Source: JAHZKS01 sp047404135 (lineage in GTDB: Bacteria > Pseudomonadota > Alphaproteobacteria > Rickettsiales > JABSSG01). Taken from it: a stretch of 64,000 bases of DNA. The position numbers and the translations under genes are program-made. Below the pieces are notes generated by a model, which saw nothing but the letters and a program-made list of their open reading frames with translations, was not told the origin of the DNA and searched no databases. The DNA is taken from positions 62,001 to 126,000 of the forward strand of contig JBDOIT010000002.1 of NCBI GenBank assembly GCA_047404135.1. Reading direction: 5' to 3'. Below, in pieces: positions 26,811 through 35,814 of this stretch. The stretch's first letter is position 1. The number at the start of each line of letters is the position of its first letter.

Positions 26811-27344
26811 TTATTTTAGAGTCTTTGTGGTTATATTATGGTTAGAAAATATGCATGTGTCTGCGGCGATAGACATAGCCTTTTTTACAATAGCTTCTGC
26901 ATCATAACCCTTCACATCTATCAATGCGCAGGCGGCAGATTTAGCATAAGCGCCTCCTGAACCAATGGCTGCAACACCATTTTCTGGTTCCAATACATCT
27001 CCTGTTCCTGTGATAATTAAAGACGTGTCTTTATCCACAACTATCATCATTGCTTCTAGTTTTCTTAAATATTTATCTGTTCTCCAGTCTTGAGCTAGCT
27101 CAACACAAGAACGTGTAAGCTGGTAGCCATTTTTCTCTAATTTACCTTCTAACATCTCATAAAGAGTTAAAGCATCCGCAGTAGAACCTGCAAAACCCAC
27201 AAGTATCTTCCCGCTGCCAAGAGTTCTTAATTTCTTTGCGCTTGATTTGAAAATAGTATTTCCCAAAGATACCTGCCCATCTGCAGCTATTGCCACCATC
27301 TTGCCTTTACGCACTGAAAGTATCGTTGTTCCGTGCAAAACCAT
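26811..27344 (-). CDS. hslV: HslV, peptidase subunit of the HslUV protease
   Basis: 177 residues. The sequence starts MVLHGTTILSVRKG, so a short propeptide precedes the threonine nucleophile, as is usual in Alphaproteobacteria. VAIAADGQVSLGNT and the C-terminal ALIDVKGYDAEAIV region are conserved. It assembles into a double hexamer capped by HslU. First gene of hslV-hslU-oxidoreductase, divergent from the HIT gene. Confidence 0.97.
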   Translation of the reverse strand: MVLHGTTILSVRKGKMVAIAADGQVSLGNTIFKSSAKKLRTLGSGKILVGFAGSTADALTLYEMLEGKLEKNGYQLTRSCVELAQDWRTDKYLRKLEAMMIVVDKDTSLIITGTGDVLEPENGVAAIGSGGAYAKSAACALIDVKGYDAEAIVKKAMSIAADTCIFSNHNITTKTLK

Positions 27345-27466
27345 ATTATACCTATTGACTTAAAACGCAGTTTAACATTAAATATATCATCTCATATTAA
27401 GCATTTTTTGCAACAAAATTATAAATCTGAATGCTTATTTTTACAAAATAATATTATGGAGAGATC

Positions 27467-27820
27467 ATGGACAAATACGAAAAAAATAATGTTTTTGCCA
27501 AAATAATTCGCTCTGAATTAGACTGCAAAAAAATCTATGAAGATGAACATGTGTTATGTTTCGAAGACAATTCTAAATCTGCAAAAATACACTGGCTATT
27601 CATACCAAAAACACAGCATCTATGCTACCATGACTTTATCACAAATTCTTCACCAGAAGCAATATCCCACTTTTTCCAAACCATCAAAAAAGTTGCAGAA
27701 GAGAATAACTTAGACAAAGAAGGGTACAAATTGGTCACTAATAATGGAAAAAAGGTGGGACAATCTGTAATGCATTTCCACATGCATCTTTTGTCCGGGA
27801 ATAACCTTAGCCACCTATAA
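27467..27820 (+). CDS. HIT family nucleotide hydrolase
   Basis: 117 residues of the HINT-like branch: NNVFAKIIRSELDCKKIYED, the middle HWLFIPKTQH and the active-site triad HFHMHLL near the C-terminus. Such proteins hydrolyse phosphoramidate nucleotides. GGAGAG lies about 6 bases before the ATG. tRNA-Thr ends 4 bases downstream on the other strand. Confidence 0.92.
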   Translation: MDKYEKNNVFAKIIRSELDCKKIYEDEHVLCFEDNSKSAKIHWLFIPKTQHLCYHDFITNSSPEAISHFFQTIKKVAEENNLDKEGYKLVTNNGKKVGQSVMHFHMHLLSGNNLSHL

Positions 27821-27823
27821 AAA

Positions 27824-27898
<75 letters not shown>

Positions 27899-27958
27899 AC
27901 TTGACTAACTTGATGTTTTCTATAACCTTTAGTCCCAAAAGTCAATTAAATAAGGAAC

Positions 27959-28090
27959 ATGACTAAAAAGCAAGATATCCCAAACTCCACCTCAAAAAAA
28001 ACATCCAACAAAAAAGAGGTTTTGGCTAGTGCACTTAGAGAGAATTTAATGAGAAGAAAAAATAAATCTAACAACCCCAACAAATCCTAG
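27959..28090 (+). CDS. Small basic protein, alphaproteobacterial type
   Basis: 43 residues beginning MTKKQDIPNSTSKK and ending in the basic segment ALRENLMRRKNKSNN. AAGGA stands just before the ATG. Many alphaproteobacterial genomes encode small proteins ending in A-L-R-x-N-L-x-R-R-K, so I take it as a real gene of that kind. Function unknown. It lies between tRNA-Thr and dcd. Confidence 0.55.
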   Translation: MTKKQDIPNSTSKKTSNKKEVLASALRENLMRRKNKSNNPNKS

Positions 28091-28153
28091 AAATTTAGCT
28101 TTTTTGGTAGTACATTAATTATCCAACTTTTCATAACTTAATATTTTTGAACT

Positions 28154-28723
28154 ATGCTTCTTTCTGACAAGACTATTGCAGAGCTTATAAAATCTCATGA
28201 AATGATCTCACCAGCTGAAATAGATCAAGTACGATTTCACCCACAAACAAAGAAAAAAATTATATCTTATGGGTTGTCCTCTTATGGCTATGATGCAAGA
28301 GTTTCAGATGAGTTCAAAGTATTCACAAATATAAATTCTGACATTGTTGACCCAAAGAATTTTGTATCAACAGGGTTAGTAGACAAAAAAGGAAGCGAAT
28401 GTATTATACCACCAAATAGCTTTGTCTTAGCTAGAACTGTAGAATATTTCAAAATCCCGAGAGATGTATTGGTAATATGCGTTGGTAAATCAACATATGC
28501 TAGATGCGGAATCATAGTCAATGTCACCCCTCTAGAGCCAGAATGGGAAGGGCATGTAACCTTAGAATTTTCTAACACCACGCCGCTTCCAGCCAAGATC
28601 TATTCTAACGAAGGAGCTTGCCAATTTATTTTCTTACGTGGAGATAAAGATTGCTTGAAATCTTACAAAGATAAAAGCGGAAAATATATGAAACAAACAG
28701 GCGTGACACTGCCAGCAATGTAA
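28154..28723 (+). CDS. dcd: dCTP deaminase
   Basis: 189 residues. ISYGLSSYGYDARVSDEF, IPPNSFVLARTVEYF, GKSTYARCGI and the catalytic TPLEPEWEGHVTLEFSNTT are all present. It deaminates dCTP to dUTP for thymidylate synthesis. It is followed 2 bases later by the dsbA-like gene; tmk, a later step to dTTP, lies further along the same strand. Confidence 0.96.
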   Translation: MLLSDKTIAELIKSHEMISPAEIDQVRFHPQTKKKIISYGLSSYGYDARVSDEFKVFTNINSDIVDPKNFVSTGLVDKKGSECIIPPNSFVLARTVEYFKIPRDVLVICVGKSTYARCGIIVNVTPLEPEWEGHVTLEFSNTTPLPAKIYSNEGACQFIFLRGDKDCLKSYKDKSGKYMKQTGVTLPAM

Positions 28724-28725
28724 TT

Positions 28726-29307
28726 ATGTTGAGATTACTCCTTCCAATATTTTTTTCACTCTCTGCTTTCGCATCTGATTACAAATACCAAGTCAGTGGC
28801 GATATCATCCTAGGAGATTCATCTGCTCCAGTCACAATTATAGAATATGCTTCTTTTAGCTGCTATGGATGCGCAAAATTTCACAAAGATACACTTCCTA
28901 TATTGGAAGAAAAATATATCAAACCAGGAAAAGTGAAATTAATATTCAGACCATATCCATTGCGAGAGGTAGATCTTAAAGCATCTGCCCTCACAGAATG
29001 TGCTCCAAAAAACCAGTTCTACAGCTTTGTAAAACTGTTATTTGCAACACAGCAAAACTGGGCGTTTGAATCCCGACACCCCGCTGAAACTCTAGAGCAT
29101 ATAGGAAGACTTGGAGGAATCTCGGGTGAATCGATTAAGAAATGCTTTACTGATCAATATATAGAAAATAAAATAGTGGAATCTAGACAAATTGCCCAAA
29201 AAGAACTCAAAATAAAAGCCACTCCTACATTAATCATCAATGGAGTTGTTTACGAAGGAGGGCTTGGAAAAGAAAGATTATTTGATATAATAGATAACCA
29301 TAAATAA
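28726..29307 (+). CDS. DsbA-like periplasmic thiol-disulfide oxidoreductase
   Basis: 193 residues. The signal peptide is about residues 1-16 (MLRLLLPIFFSLSAFA). The thioredoxin-fold active site is SCYGCAKFH with cysteines 46 and 49, and the cis-proline is in ATPTLIINGVVYEGG. The family (DsbA/ScsC/BdbD-like) oxidises or isomerises disulfides in exported proteins. No dsbB is nearby. Confidence 0.9.
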   Translation: MLRLLLPIFFSLSAFASDYKYQVSGDIILGDSSAPVTIIEYASFSCYGCAKFHKDTLPILEEKYIKPGKVKLIFRPYPLREVDLKASALTECAPKNQFYSFVKLLFATQQNWAFESRHPAETLEHIGRLGGISGESIKKCFTDQYIENKIVESRQIAQKELKIKATPTLIINGVVYEGGLGKERLFDIIDNHK

Positions 29308-29326
29308 ATACGCCTCATGACTTTAT

Positions 29327-29593
29327 ATGAAAGAACAAAAGAATGTAGAGCAACTCAGGTCTGAATTAGAAGAACTCAAAACGAGAAAGGGTATTCAAAA
29401 AAGGATCTTTAGATCTCAACTACCTGCGTCTTTTAAAGTATGCCTAGAGATCTCATCTGCAATAATTGCAGGTCTAATTGTGGGCAGCATATTAGATAGC
29501 TTGTTAGGAACAAAATTCGCTTTTAAAATTGGAGCATTACTGTTAGGATGCGTCTCGAGTTTCCGAGTTATATATAATATGATAAAGCATTGA
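29327..29593 (+). CDS. atpI: ATP synthase protein I (AtpI/AtpZ family)
   Basis: 88 residues: a charged N-terminal helix, then two membrane spans (about 43-60 and 65-85), including SAIIAGLIVGSILDSLLGTK. It precedes the F0 genes as expected and helps assemble the c-ring. Its stop overlaps the TTG start of the glycosyltransferase gene by 4 bases. Confidence 0.88.
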   Translation: MKEQKNVEQLRSELEELKTRKGIQKRIFRSQLPASFKVCLEISSAIIAGLIVGSILDSLLGTKFAFKIGALLLGCVSSFRVIYNMIKH

Positions 29594-30693
29594 CGCACAG
29601 AAAACATCTCAAGAAATCAGCAAAATATCTATTGCCGATACTGGCTCTGATTTTCATTTTCATATACAGATATTCCTGTACCTCTTTACTTTACGAACAT
29701 TTTGTTTCACAAAGAATAGAGCTTCCTAAAAAAGGATCAGAATTTGTAATTAGACCAGTTGATCACACATTCCCTGCGGTCATGATAAATATTATAAAAC
29801 TTTCTTTTCCAGAATATCAAATCACCGTAAGCAAAGCAAAAAAACCTCATCTGATAATAATAGATGTTACATCAAAAAGAAGCCCTATCCTTGAAGAACT
29901 AAACACCAGAGCTCCATATATTATTTACTCCGGAGAGTCGAAGGCACTGAAACAAAAAAAATACAGAGCAAATGGGCATCCTACTGCTCAATTTATTCCT
30001 TTCTACAAACCACCTAAAGAAAATCATTTATTCTTGCCCTTTATTGCTTGGGGAAAGCCTAACTTATTTAATACAAATAGGCGAATCCCGCCAACTAAAG
30101 AAGCCTTGATGAAAAAAAAGAATATCGTCTATGTAAATTCAAGATGCGTTCCTGAAAGAGATATATTTTTCAGAATGCTCAAAATGTCTATTCCCACAGT
30201 AGAGGCAAGAGGAAGATGTTCTAATGATGGATTAGAAAGATTCCCAGGAACCTATGGAAACCTTAAAAATCATTATAGTGGCTATAAATTTACCTTATCT
30301 ATGGAACATGGTAAATATCCTGGATATATCACAGAAAAAATTGCCAATTCTTTTGAAGCTGGAAATATACCGATATATTGGGGCGGAACAAATGTAGTTA
30401 ATAGATTTATTAACCCAAAATCCTATATAGATCTCGACTCATATATGACCTTTGAGTCTGCTGTACGGGATATTAAAAACCTTTCTAATGATCCTGAAAG
30501 AATGCAGAAAATGCTCTCCGAACCCATTTTAACAAAAGAGGGAGATGCCATGGTGGGAATCAATGATGAAAACCTCTCCCCAGAATCTGAAGAATTCTTA
30601 AAAGAGATAGCGCAAGAATTCAGAAATCTCTATATTAAAAAAGCAAAACAAAGAACAGTTCAAGAAAAAATCAAAGATTCCCTAAACTTATAG
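29590..30693 (+). CDS. Glycosyltransferase family 10 (alpha-fucosyltransferase-like)
   Basis: 367 residues from a TTG start coupled to atpI (TTGA). An N-terminal membrane anchor (about 13-27) follows a basic stretch, so the enzyme would be a cytoplasm-in, type II protein. The C-terminal half carries the family-10 donor-site pattern: GYKFTLSMEHGKYPGYITEK, IANSFEAGNIPIYWGG and FINPKSYIDLDSY. Family members transfer fucose, or a related sugar, from GDP-sugar to GlcNAc-type acceptors. It is inserted between atpI and atpB and followed by a 158-base gap. The sugar and acceptor are unknown. Confidence 0.85.
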   Translation: MTHRKHLKKSAKYLLPILALIFIFIYRYSCTSLLYEHFVSQRIELPKKGSEFVIRPVDHTFPAVMINIIKLSFPEYQITVSKAKKPHLIIIDVTSKRSPILEELNTRAPYIIYSGESKALKQKKYRANGHPTAQFIPFYKPPKENHLFLPFIAWGKPNLFNTNRRIPPTKEALMKKKNIVYVNSRCVPERDIFFRMLKMSIPTVEARGRCSNDGLERFPGTYGNLKNHYSGYKFTLSMEHGKYPGYITEKIANSFEAGNIPIYWGGTNVVNRFINPKSYIDLDSYMTFESAVRDIKNLSNDPERMQKMLSEPILTKEGDAMVGINDENLSPESEEFLKEIAQEFRNLYIKKAKQRTVQEKIKDSLNL

Positions 30694-30851
30694 GAATGGA
30701 CTACTACTTAATACTACTGATATAAATTTAAATCATCTCTTCTTGTCTATCTCTTCAAAACCTCTCTAAAGACCGTCCTAATTGCTATTAATTCCTTGAA
30801 AATGTACTGAATACGTAATATCATTCACTCTCAAGAGTATATTGTCTAAAT

Positions 30852-31574
30852 ATGGAAAACCCACTAGATCAATTTAAATTGCACAATTTAATCCCAGCTC
30901 ATTTCGGAGGTTACGATTTAGGTTTCAATAACTCCTCGATGTTTATGATATTCGCGGTCTTGGCAACCTTTCTAATCTTTCTGCCAATGGTCTATAAACC
31001 AAAACTAGTTCCAACTAAATTCCAATCTTTTTCAGAATTATTATATAATTTTGTATTAGATATGGTTAATAGCAATACAATGGGTAAAGGAGAAAAATAC
31101 CTCCCGTTTATATTCAGTATTTTTATCTTTGTACTCTCTCTTAACTTGTTTGGCGCAATGCCTTATGGGTTTGCTGTCACAAGCCATATCTCTGTAACAT
31201 TTACCTTAGCAATGATAGTTTTCATATCCGTTACGATCATTGCATTTATTATACATGGATTTAAATTCTTTTCCTTTTTCTTGCCTCATGGTACCCCTAT
31301 ATTTTTAGCACCGTTGATGATAGTAATTGAATTCTTCACATATATGACAAGACCAATTAGCCTATGTGTTCGTCTTGCTGCAAATATGATGGTTGGTCAT
31401 ATTCTGATTTTTGTAATAGCAACATTCATAGCAGTAATGGGGTTTTGGGGCTTCCTCCCTATCTCCTTCATTGTTGTTCTTTCTGGTTTTGAATTATTTG
31501 TCGCTATCTTACAAGCATATATATTCACTATTTTAAGCTGCGTTTATCTAAATGACGCTATTAACTTGCATTAA
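30852..31574 (+). CDS. atpB: ATP synthase F0 subunit a
   Basis: 240 residues with five or six spans. FELFVAILQAYIFTILSCVY and the essential-arginine helix RPISLCVRLAANMMVGH are present. It forms the proton half-channels next to the c-ring. The F1 genes are not here, as usual for alphaproteobacteria, where F0 and F1 clusters are separate. Confidence 0.97.
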   Translation: MENPLDQFKLHNLIPAHFGGYDLGFNNSSMFMIFAVLATFLIFLPMVYKPKLVPTKFQSFSELLYNFVLDMVNSNTMGKGEKYLPFIFSIFIFVLSLNLFGAMPYGFAVTSHISVTFTLAMIVFISVTIIAFIIHGFKFFSFFLPHGTPIFLAPLMIVIEFFTYMTRPISLCVRLAANMMVGHILIFVIATFIAVMGFWGFLPISFIVVLSGFELFVAILQAYIFTILSCVYLNDAINLH

Positions 31575-31630
31575 TACGAGTAATTTAATATATTCTTTAC
31601 ATTGCATAAACTACAAAAAGGTAATTAGTT

Positions 31631-31855
31631 ATGGATCCAGTCGCATTTAAATATATCGCAATAGGTTTGATGGCATTTGGCATGTTCGGAGCAGCTATAG
31701 CTGTAGCAAACGTATTTGCCGCATTAATAAACTCAATTGCAAGAAACCCTTCCGCAGAAGATAAAATGGCACGTTATGCGCTTATCGGAGCTGGTATGGC
31801 AGAAGCTATGGGAATATTTGCATTAGGTATAGCTATAATATTGATCTTTATGTAA
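31631..31855 (+). CDS. atpE: ATP synthase F0 subunit c
   Basis: 74 residues forming two helices joined by the polar loop ARNPSAEDK. The proton-carrying carboxylate is E58 in GMAEAMGIFALG. It builds the rotor ring in the inner membrane. It stands 56 bases after atpB. Confidence 0.97.
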   Translation: MDPVAFKYIAIGLMAFGMFGAAIAVANVFAALINSIARNPSAEDKMARYALIGAGMAEAMGIFALGIAIILIFM

Positions 31856-31864
31856 TGAAATAAT

Positions 31865-32335
31865 ATGCCACAATTAGATTTTGCAACATATCCATCACAA
31901 TTTCTGTGGCTATTAATAGCATTTTTACTTCAATATCTTTTAGTATCTAAAATAATAGTTCCCTCCTTTAAGAAGCTATATCAAGTAAGGCAGAGCCATA
32001 TTGATTCTGAAATACAAAAAGCTGAAAAACTCATCAATCATTCTGAACTATTGAGACAACGATATGAAGCAGAATTGAAGCAAGCGAAAGAATCGCATGC
32101 ACAATTAATGCAATCCACCATTACCTCTGTAAAGCAACAGATTGACACAAAGCTTAAATGCTTAGAAGATCAGCTATCTTTAGAGCTCAAAGACCAAGAG
32201 AAACAATTATCTGAATTAAGAAACTTTGCAGAAAAAGAAATAAAAAATACTGCCTTACAATCTGCTTTATTAATCATCAATAAATTGACCGAAAAAAAAG
32301 TAACAGCATCTCAAATAAATAAATATATAAACTAA
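31865..32335 (+). CDS. ATP synthase F0 subunit b'
   Basis: 156 residues. It opens MPQLDFATYPSQFLWLLIAF, typical of b' subunits, with one membrane helix and then a long charged coiled coil. With atpF it makes the heterodimeric peripheral stalk found in alphaproteobacteria and cyanobacteria. It starts 9 bases after atpE. Confidence 0.9.
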   Translation: MPQLDFATYPSQFLWLLIAFLLQYLLVSKIIVPSFKKLYQVRQSHIDSEIQKAEKLINHSELLRQRYEAELKQAKESHAQLMQSTITSVKQQIDTKLKCLEDQLSLELKDQEKQLSELRNFAEKEIKNTALQSALLIINKLTEKKVTASQINKYIN

Positions 32336-32336
32336 A

Positions 32337-32834
32337 ATGACCATACATGCGTGGGAAGCTATATGTTTTACAATTCTTATTCTTCTAATACTGAAGCCTA
32401 TAAAATCTTTTATTTCTAATCTCACAAATAAACATTCATCTTCTGTTAAAAAGATTTTAGATGATTCTACAAAGATCAGAATTGAAGCAGAAGAAAGCTC
32501 TGAGTATTACACACAAAAGCAAAAGGAGTTTTCCGCTATAATCACAGAAATCAATGAAAATTCTGAGTATAGCCTCAATAAGATTCGTCAAGATGCAGAA
32601 AAAGATCTCCAGAAAAAAATAGAAAAAAAGAGGTTATTGCACGAACAGACAATCGCTATAAAAAAAGAGAAAAACATCCGAAATATACATCTAGATACCA
32701 CAAAACAGTCCTTTAGAATAGTGCAAAAATACTTGGAAGAACATGGGGCTAATGACAATTCAAAAGAGAATCTAGACAAAATATTAGATAAGATAAATAA
32801 AGAGTATAAAGAGACAGTAAAGAATGAAGATTGA
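32337..32834 (+). CDS. atpF: ATP synthase F0 subunit b
   Basis: 165 residues: an N-terminal membrane helix (about 5-22) and a long Lys/Glu-rich coiled coil. It begins 1 base after the b' gene and overlaps tmk by 11 bases. It pairs with b' in the stator stalk. Confidence 0.88.
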   Translation: MTIHAWEAICFTILILLILKPIKSFISNLTNKHSSSVKKILDDSTKIRIEAEESSEYYTQKQKEFSAIITEINENSEYSLNKIRQDAEKDLQKKIEKKRLLHEQTIAIKKEKNIRNIHLDTTKQSFRIVQKYLEEHGANDNSKENLDKILDKINKEYKETVKNED

Positions 32835-33456
32835 CAAAGGGTATTTTATAACACTTGAAGGATGCGAGGGGAGCGGAAAAAGCACTCAAAGCAAGTTGTT
32901 ACATTCTTGGTTTCAAAAAAACAACATACCATCCTCTATCACACGAGAGCCCGGGGGAACAGATACAGCAGAGCAAATACGAGAGATCATCCTGAATAAA
33001 GACATCCAACTAGAAACAGGTAGTCAGCTATTGCTGCATTTTGCATCGCGTATTGAGCATTATGTAAATTTTATCAAACCAACGCTTCTAGATAAACGCC
33101 ATGTCATATGCGATCGTTTTCTTGACTCAACAATTGCATACCAACATTATGGTCATGGACTGCCTTTGGATTTGATTCATTCCATACATGAAAAATTAGT
33201 ATCGAATATAACACCAGATCTTACATTCGTTTTAGATATAGGGATTAAGAGTCACAAAGAAAGATTAGCAAAAAGAGGAGAATCTAAAGATAGATACGAA
33301 TCTCTCAATGAAGCTTTTCATCAAAAAGTCATCGATGGGTTTAAAGAAATTGCGCAAAGCAATCCAAATCGTTGCCATCTAATTGACTCATCTAATTCAG
33401 CTGAATTGACTCACAAACTGATCCTAAAAAAAATAGAGGAGCATATAATATTATAA
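32824..33456 (+). CDS. tmk: Thymidylate kinase
   Basis: 210 residues. Walker A GCEGSGKS (13-20), TREPGGT and the DRFLDSTIAYQHYG motif identify it, with a lid region rich in Arg/Lys near 145-160. It phosphorylates dTMP to dTDP. It is joined by overlap to the ATP synthase genes. Confidence 0.96.
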   Translation: MKIDKGYFITLEGCEGSGKSTQSKLLHSWFQKNNIPSSITREPGGTDTAEQIREIILNKDIQLETGSQLLLHFASRIEHYVNFIKPTLLDKRHVICDRFLDSTIAYQHYGHGLPLDLIHSIHEKLVSNITPDLTFVLDIGIKSHKERLAKRGESKDRYESLNEAFHQKVIDGFKEIAQSNPNRCHLIDSSNSAELTHKLILKKIEEHIIL

Positions 33457-33531
33457 TAGAAATTTTTAACAGGAACTTAATGAACAATTGATTGAGAAGA
33501 ATCAAGAAATCAAGGTAGGAATTACTAAAAT

Positions 33532-33897
33532 CTAGAAGCTCCTTTGCTTTTCTGCCTCTTTTGGAGCCTCCTTTATTGCCTTTTATCCCCCATATCTTCT
33601 TGTGTTTCTTATTTTTCGGTTCTTTCGCTTTCTTCCTTTTTTTCTCTTTTTTGCCCTCCCTTTTTCTGGCAGTCTCCTGTCGGGGCTTTCTGTCTCTTCT
33701 GCAGCACCACCACCTCGTCCTTCTTAGCCAGGTAGATCTTTTTCTTTACCAGCAAACTTACTCTTAGCCCCTCTGATGCTTTAGATTTTAACTCCTAAAT
33801 CAATACCCCCTTTCTCTGTCTAATCATATGAACACTTAGCCTCCATTACCTTCTTCAAGCGCTCTAAAGAACCCATGCCAACCGATAGACCATTAAC
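33532..33897 (-). pseudogene. Decayed gene with in-frame stops and a Lys/Arg/Glu-rich tail
   Basis: In the 605-base gap between tmk and the ABC permease, one minus-strand frame of 122 codons reads like protein but has four internal stops (one TAG, three TAA). Segments are GSLERLKKVMEAKCSYD, TEKGGIDLGVKI, SIRGAKSKFAGKEKDLPG, a basic tail with PEKGRAKKRKKGRKRKNR, and KAIKEAPKEAEKQRSF. No frameshift is needed to join them. The basic tail explains the very pyrimidine-rich plus strand at about 33541-33730. I do not recognise the family. The remaining gap, 33898-34061, shows only AAGGA just before the permease ATG. Confidence 0.45.
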
Positions 33898-34061
33898 AAC
33901 AAGTAATTACCTTAAATGCAAACTATTATCAAACTGCTAATCTGTTGATTTTAGGCTCTTGCTTGCTCATACAAGCACTTATCCCATTAAAATACGCTCT
34001 TTAACAACTTGTAAATCTTTTAGTGGTATTATCACTTGGTTAATCTACGAAAAAGAAGGAT

Positions 34062-35807
34062 ATGTACGCCAAGCACCTTGCTTTCAAGAAGAAGGTAAAT
34101 CAGCAAATTTTTAATATCTGGGATCTATTAGCTATCGTCTTGGTAGTATGGCTCTTTATTATGCTGAGTAACTCTATGAGTTATATGCATTCTCCTATCC
34201 CGGAAAGCTTAGGAGACCCTCTGTCCTTAGATCCAAAACACCTCCCTGAATATATCTTTAGGTCCATCATAAGAGTTCTAATAGCTCTTTTTTTATCTAT
34301 TCTATTTTCGATCGTATACGCCCTTATAGCTGCTAAAAATAAATATCTACAAAAGGCAATGATATCCCTCTTAGATATTTTACAATCTATCCCTATTTTG
34401 GGTTACCTCTCTTTTACTATGACTGGTTTTATTGCTCTTGCGCCCACCACAATGTTAGGGATAGAAATGGCCGTGATATTTACGGTATTTACATGTCAGG
34501 TTTGGAACATCACGTATTCCCTATACCAATCTATCATTACTATTCCAGAAAACATAAAAAACACTGATGCTGTATTTAAGTTAAATCCAGTACAAAGATT
34601 TTTGTTAATTGAATTACCATATGCGATACCTCCTCTTGTTTGGAATATCATGATCTCCGTTTCTGCTTCCTGGTTCTTCGTTGTGGCCTCAGAGGCAATT
34701 ATAGAGGGAAATAATAATTTTTATCTACCTGGTGTAGGAGCTTATATCGCATCTGCTATTGATGCAAAGAATATAAATGCAATCTTTTATGCTATTGGAG
34801 CTCTGACTCTTGTCATTTTATTATATGACAGATTATGCTTTAAACCCCTAGTCGATTGGTCTGAAAAATTCAAATATGACTTGAATCAACAGCCTACCAT
34901 TGCGCATAATTCTTGGAACGAAAGATTAGCAAAAAGATCCAGACTTGCGCATTTTCTATGGTATCCCGTAAAAAAAATACATACCTATCTACTCTCCAGT
35001 AGATTTGGTTCTATTGCTAACAACACTAGAGAGGCAATGGGACCAAAGCCCAGTAAATATGAATGGTTAAAAAACATTTTGTGGTTTATAGCAATAGCCT
35101 CAGGAACCTGCTATGCTTTTTATAAAATCGTTATCTTCCTTTATTACACCGTAACTTTTGATGAAATAAAATACACACTATATCTAGGTTTTATTACTAC
35201 GATACGTATTTTAGTTATTATGATTCTTACCACCCTCTTTTGGCTACCTATCAGCTTATACATAGGGTTCAATCCAAAGCTTGCAAAAATTGTTCAGCCT
35301 CTGGCTCTAATGTTAGCATCCTTTCCAGCGAATATTTTATTCCCCTTATGTGTATACTTAATACAAAGATATAATCTAAATCCAAATATATGGCTTAGTG
35401 TTTTATTTATACTAAGCATACAATGGTATCTAGTATTTAATATAATTTCTGGAGCTACAATGTTTCCACAAAATCTCCGAGAAATCGTAAAGAGCTTTGA
35501 TATAAAGGGTATTAGATTGATGTGTAAGGTCATAATTCCATCAATATTACCTTATTTTTTGGTTGGGGCTATAACGGCATGGGGTAGCGCTTGGAATGCA
35601 ACGATAATAGCAGAATTTGCTAAATGGGGTGAAACCACATTAGAGGCTACTGGGATTGGACAATATGTTACAGTTGCAAGTAATGAAGGCAATATGCCCA
35701 AAATAGTTCTAGGAATCTTAGTAATGTTACTTTATATAGAAATCTTTAATAGATTCTTCTGGAGACCAATATTCCACTACGCAGACAATCTAGAGAAGTT
35801 TAAATAA
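34062..35807 (+). CDS. ABC transporter permease with two permease domains (NitT/TauT type)
   Basis: 581 residues, about 12 spans arranged as two copies of the binding-protein-dependent permease domain (about 60-270 and 340-575). Each has its ATPase-docking EAA-like loop: the first around LNPVQRFLLIELPYAIPPL, the second around FDIKGIRLMCKVIIPSILPY. The family imports nitrate, sulfonate, bicarbonate or similar small solutes. AAGGA precedes the ATG. The ATPase gene follows after 7 bases. No solute-binding protein gene is adjacent, so the substrate is unknown. Confidence 0.88.
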   Translation: MYAKHLAFKKKVNQQIFNIWDLLAIVLVVWLFIMLSNSMSYMHSPIPESLGDPLSLDPKHLPEYIFRSIIRVLIALFLSILFSIVYALIAAKNKYLQKAMISLLDILQSIPILGYLSFTMTGFIALAPTTMLGIEMAVIFTVFTCQVWNITYSLYQSIITIPENIKNTDAVFKLNPVQRFLLIELPYAIPPLVWNIMISVSASWFFVVASEAIIEGNNNFYLPGVGAYIASAIDAKNINAIFYAIGALTLVILLYDRLCFKPLVDWSEKFKYDLNQQPTIAHNSWNERLAKRSRLAHFLWYPVKKIHTYLLSSRFGSIANNTREAMGPKPSKYEWLKNILWFIAIASGTCYAFYKIVIFLYYTVTFDEIKYTLYLGFITTIRILVIMILTTLFWLPISLYIGFNPKLAKIVQPLALMLASFPANILFPLCVYLIQRYNLNPNIWLSVLFILSIQWYLVFNIISGATMFPQNLREIVKSFDIKGIRLMCKVIIPSILPYFLVGAITAWGSAWNATIIAEFAKWGETTLEATGIGQYVTVASNEGNMPKIVLGILVMLLYIEIFNRFFWRPIFHYADNLEKFK

Positions 35808-35814
35808 AGATGAT

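Noticed and set aside
27345..27350. TATAAT directly before the hslV ATG on the minus strand
   Set aside because: It touches the start codon, so it cannot be a -10 box for hslV, and there is no -35.
33541..33730. Very pyrimidine-rich plus strand, at first taken for a regulatory or structural tract
   Set aside because: It is the complement of Lys, Arg and Glu codons in the basic tail of the minus-strand relic 33532-33897.
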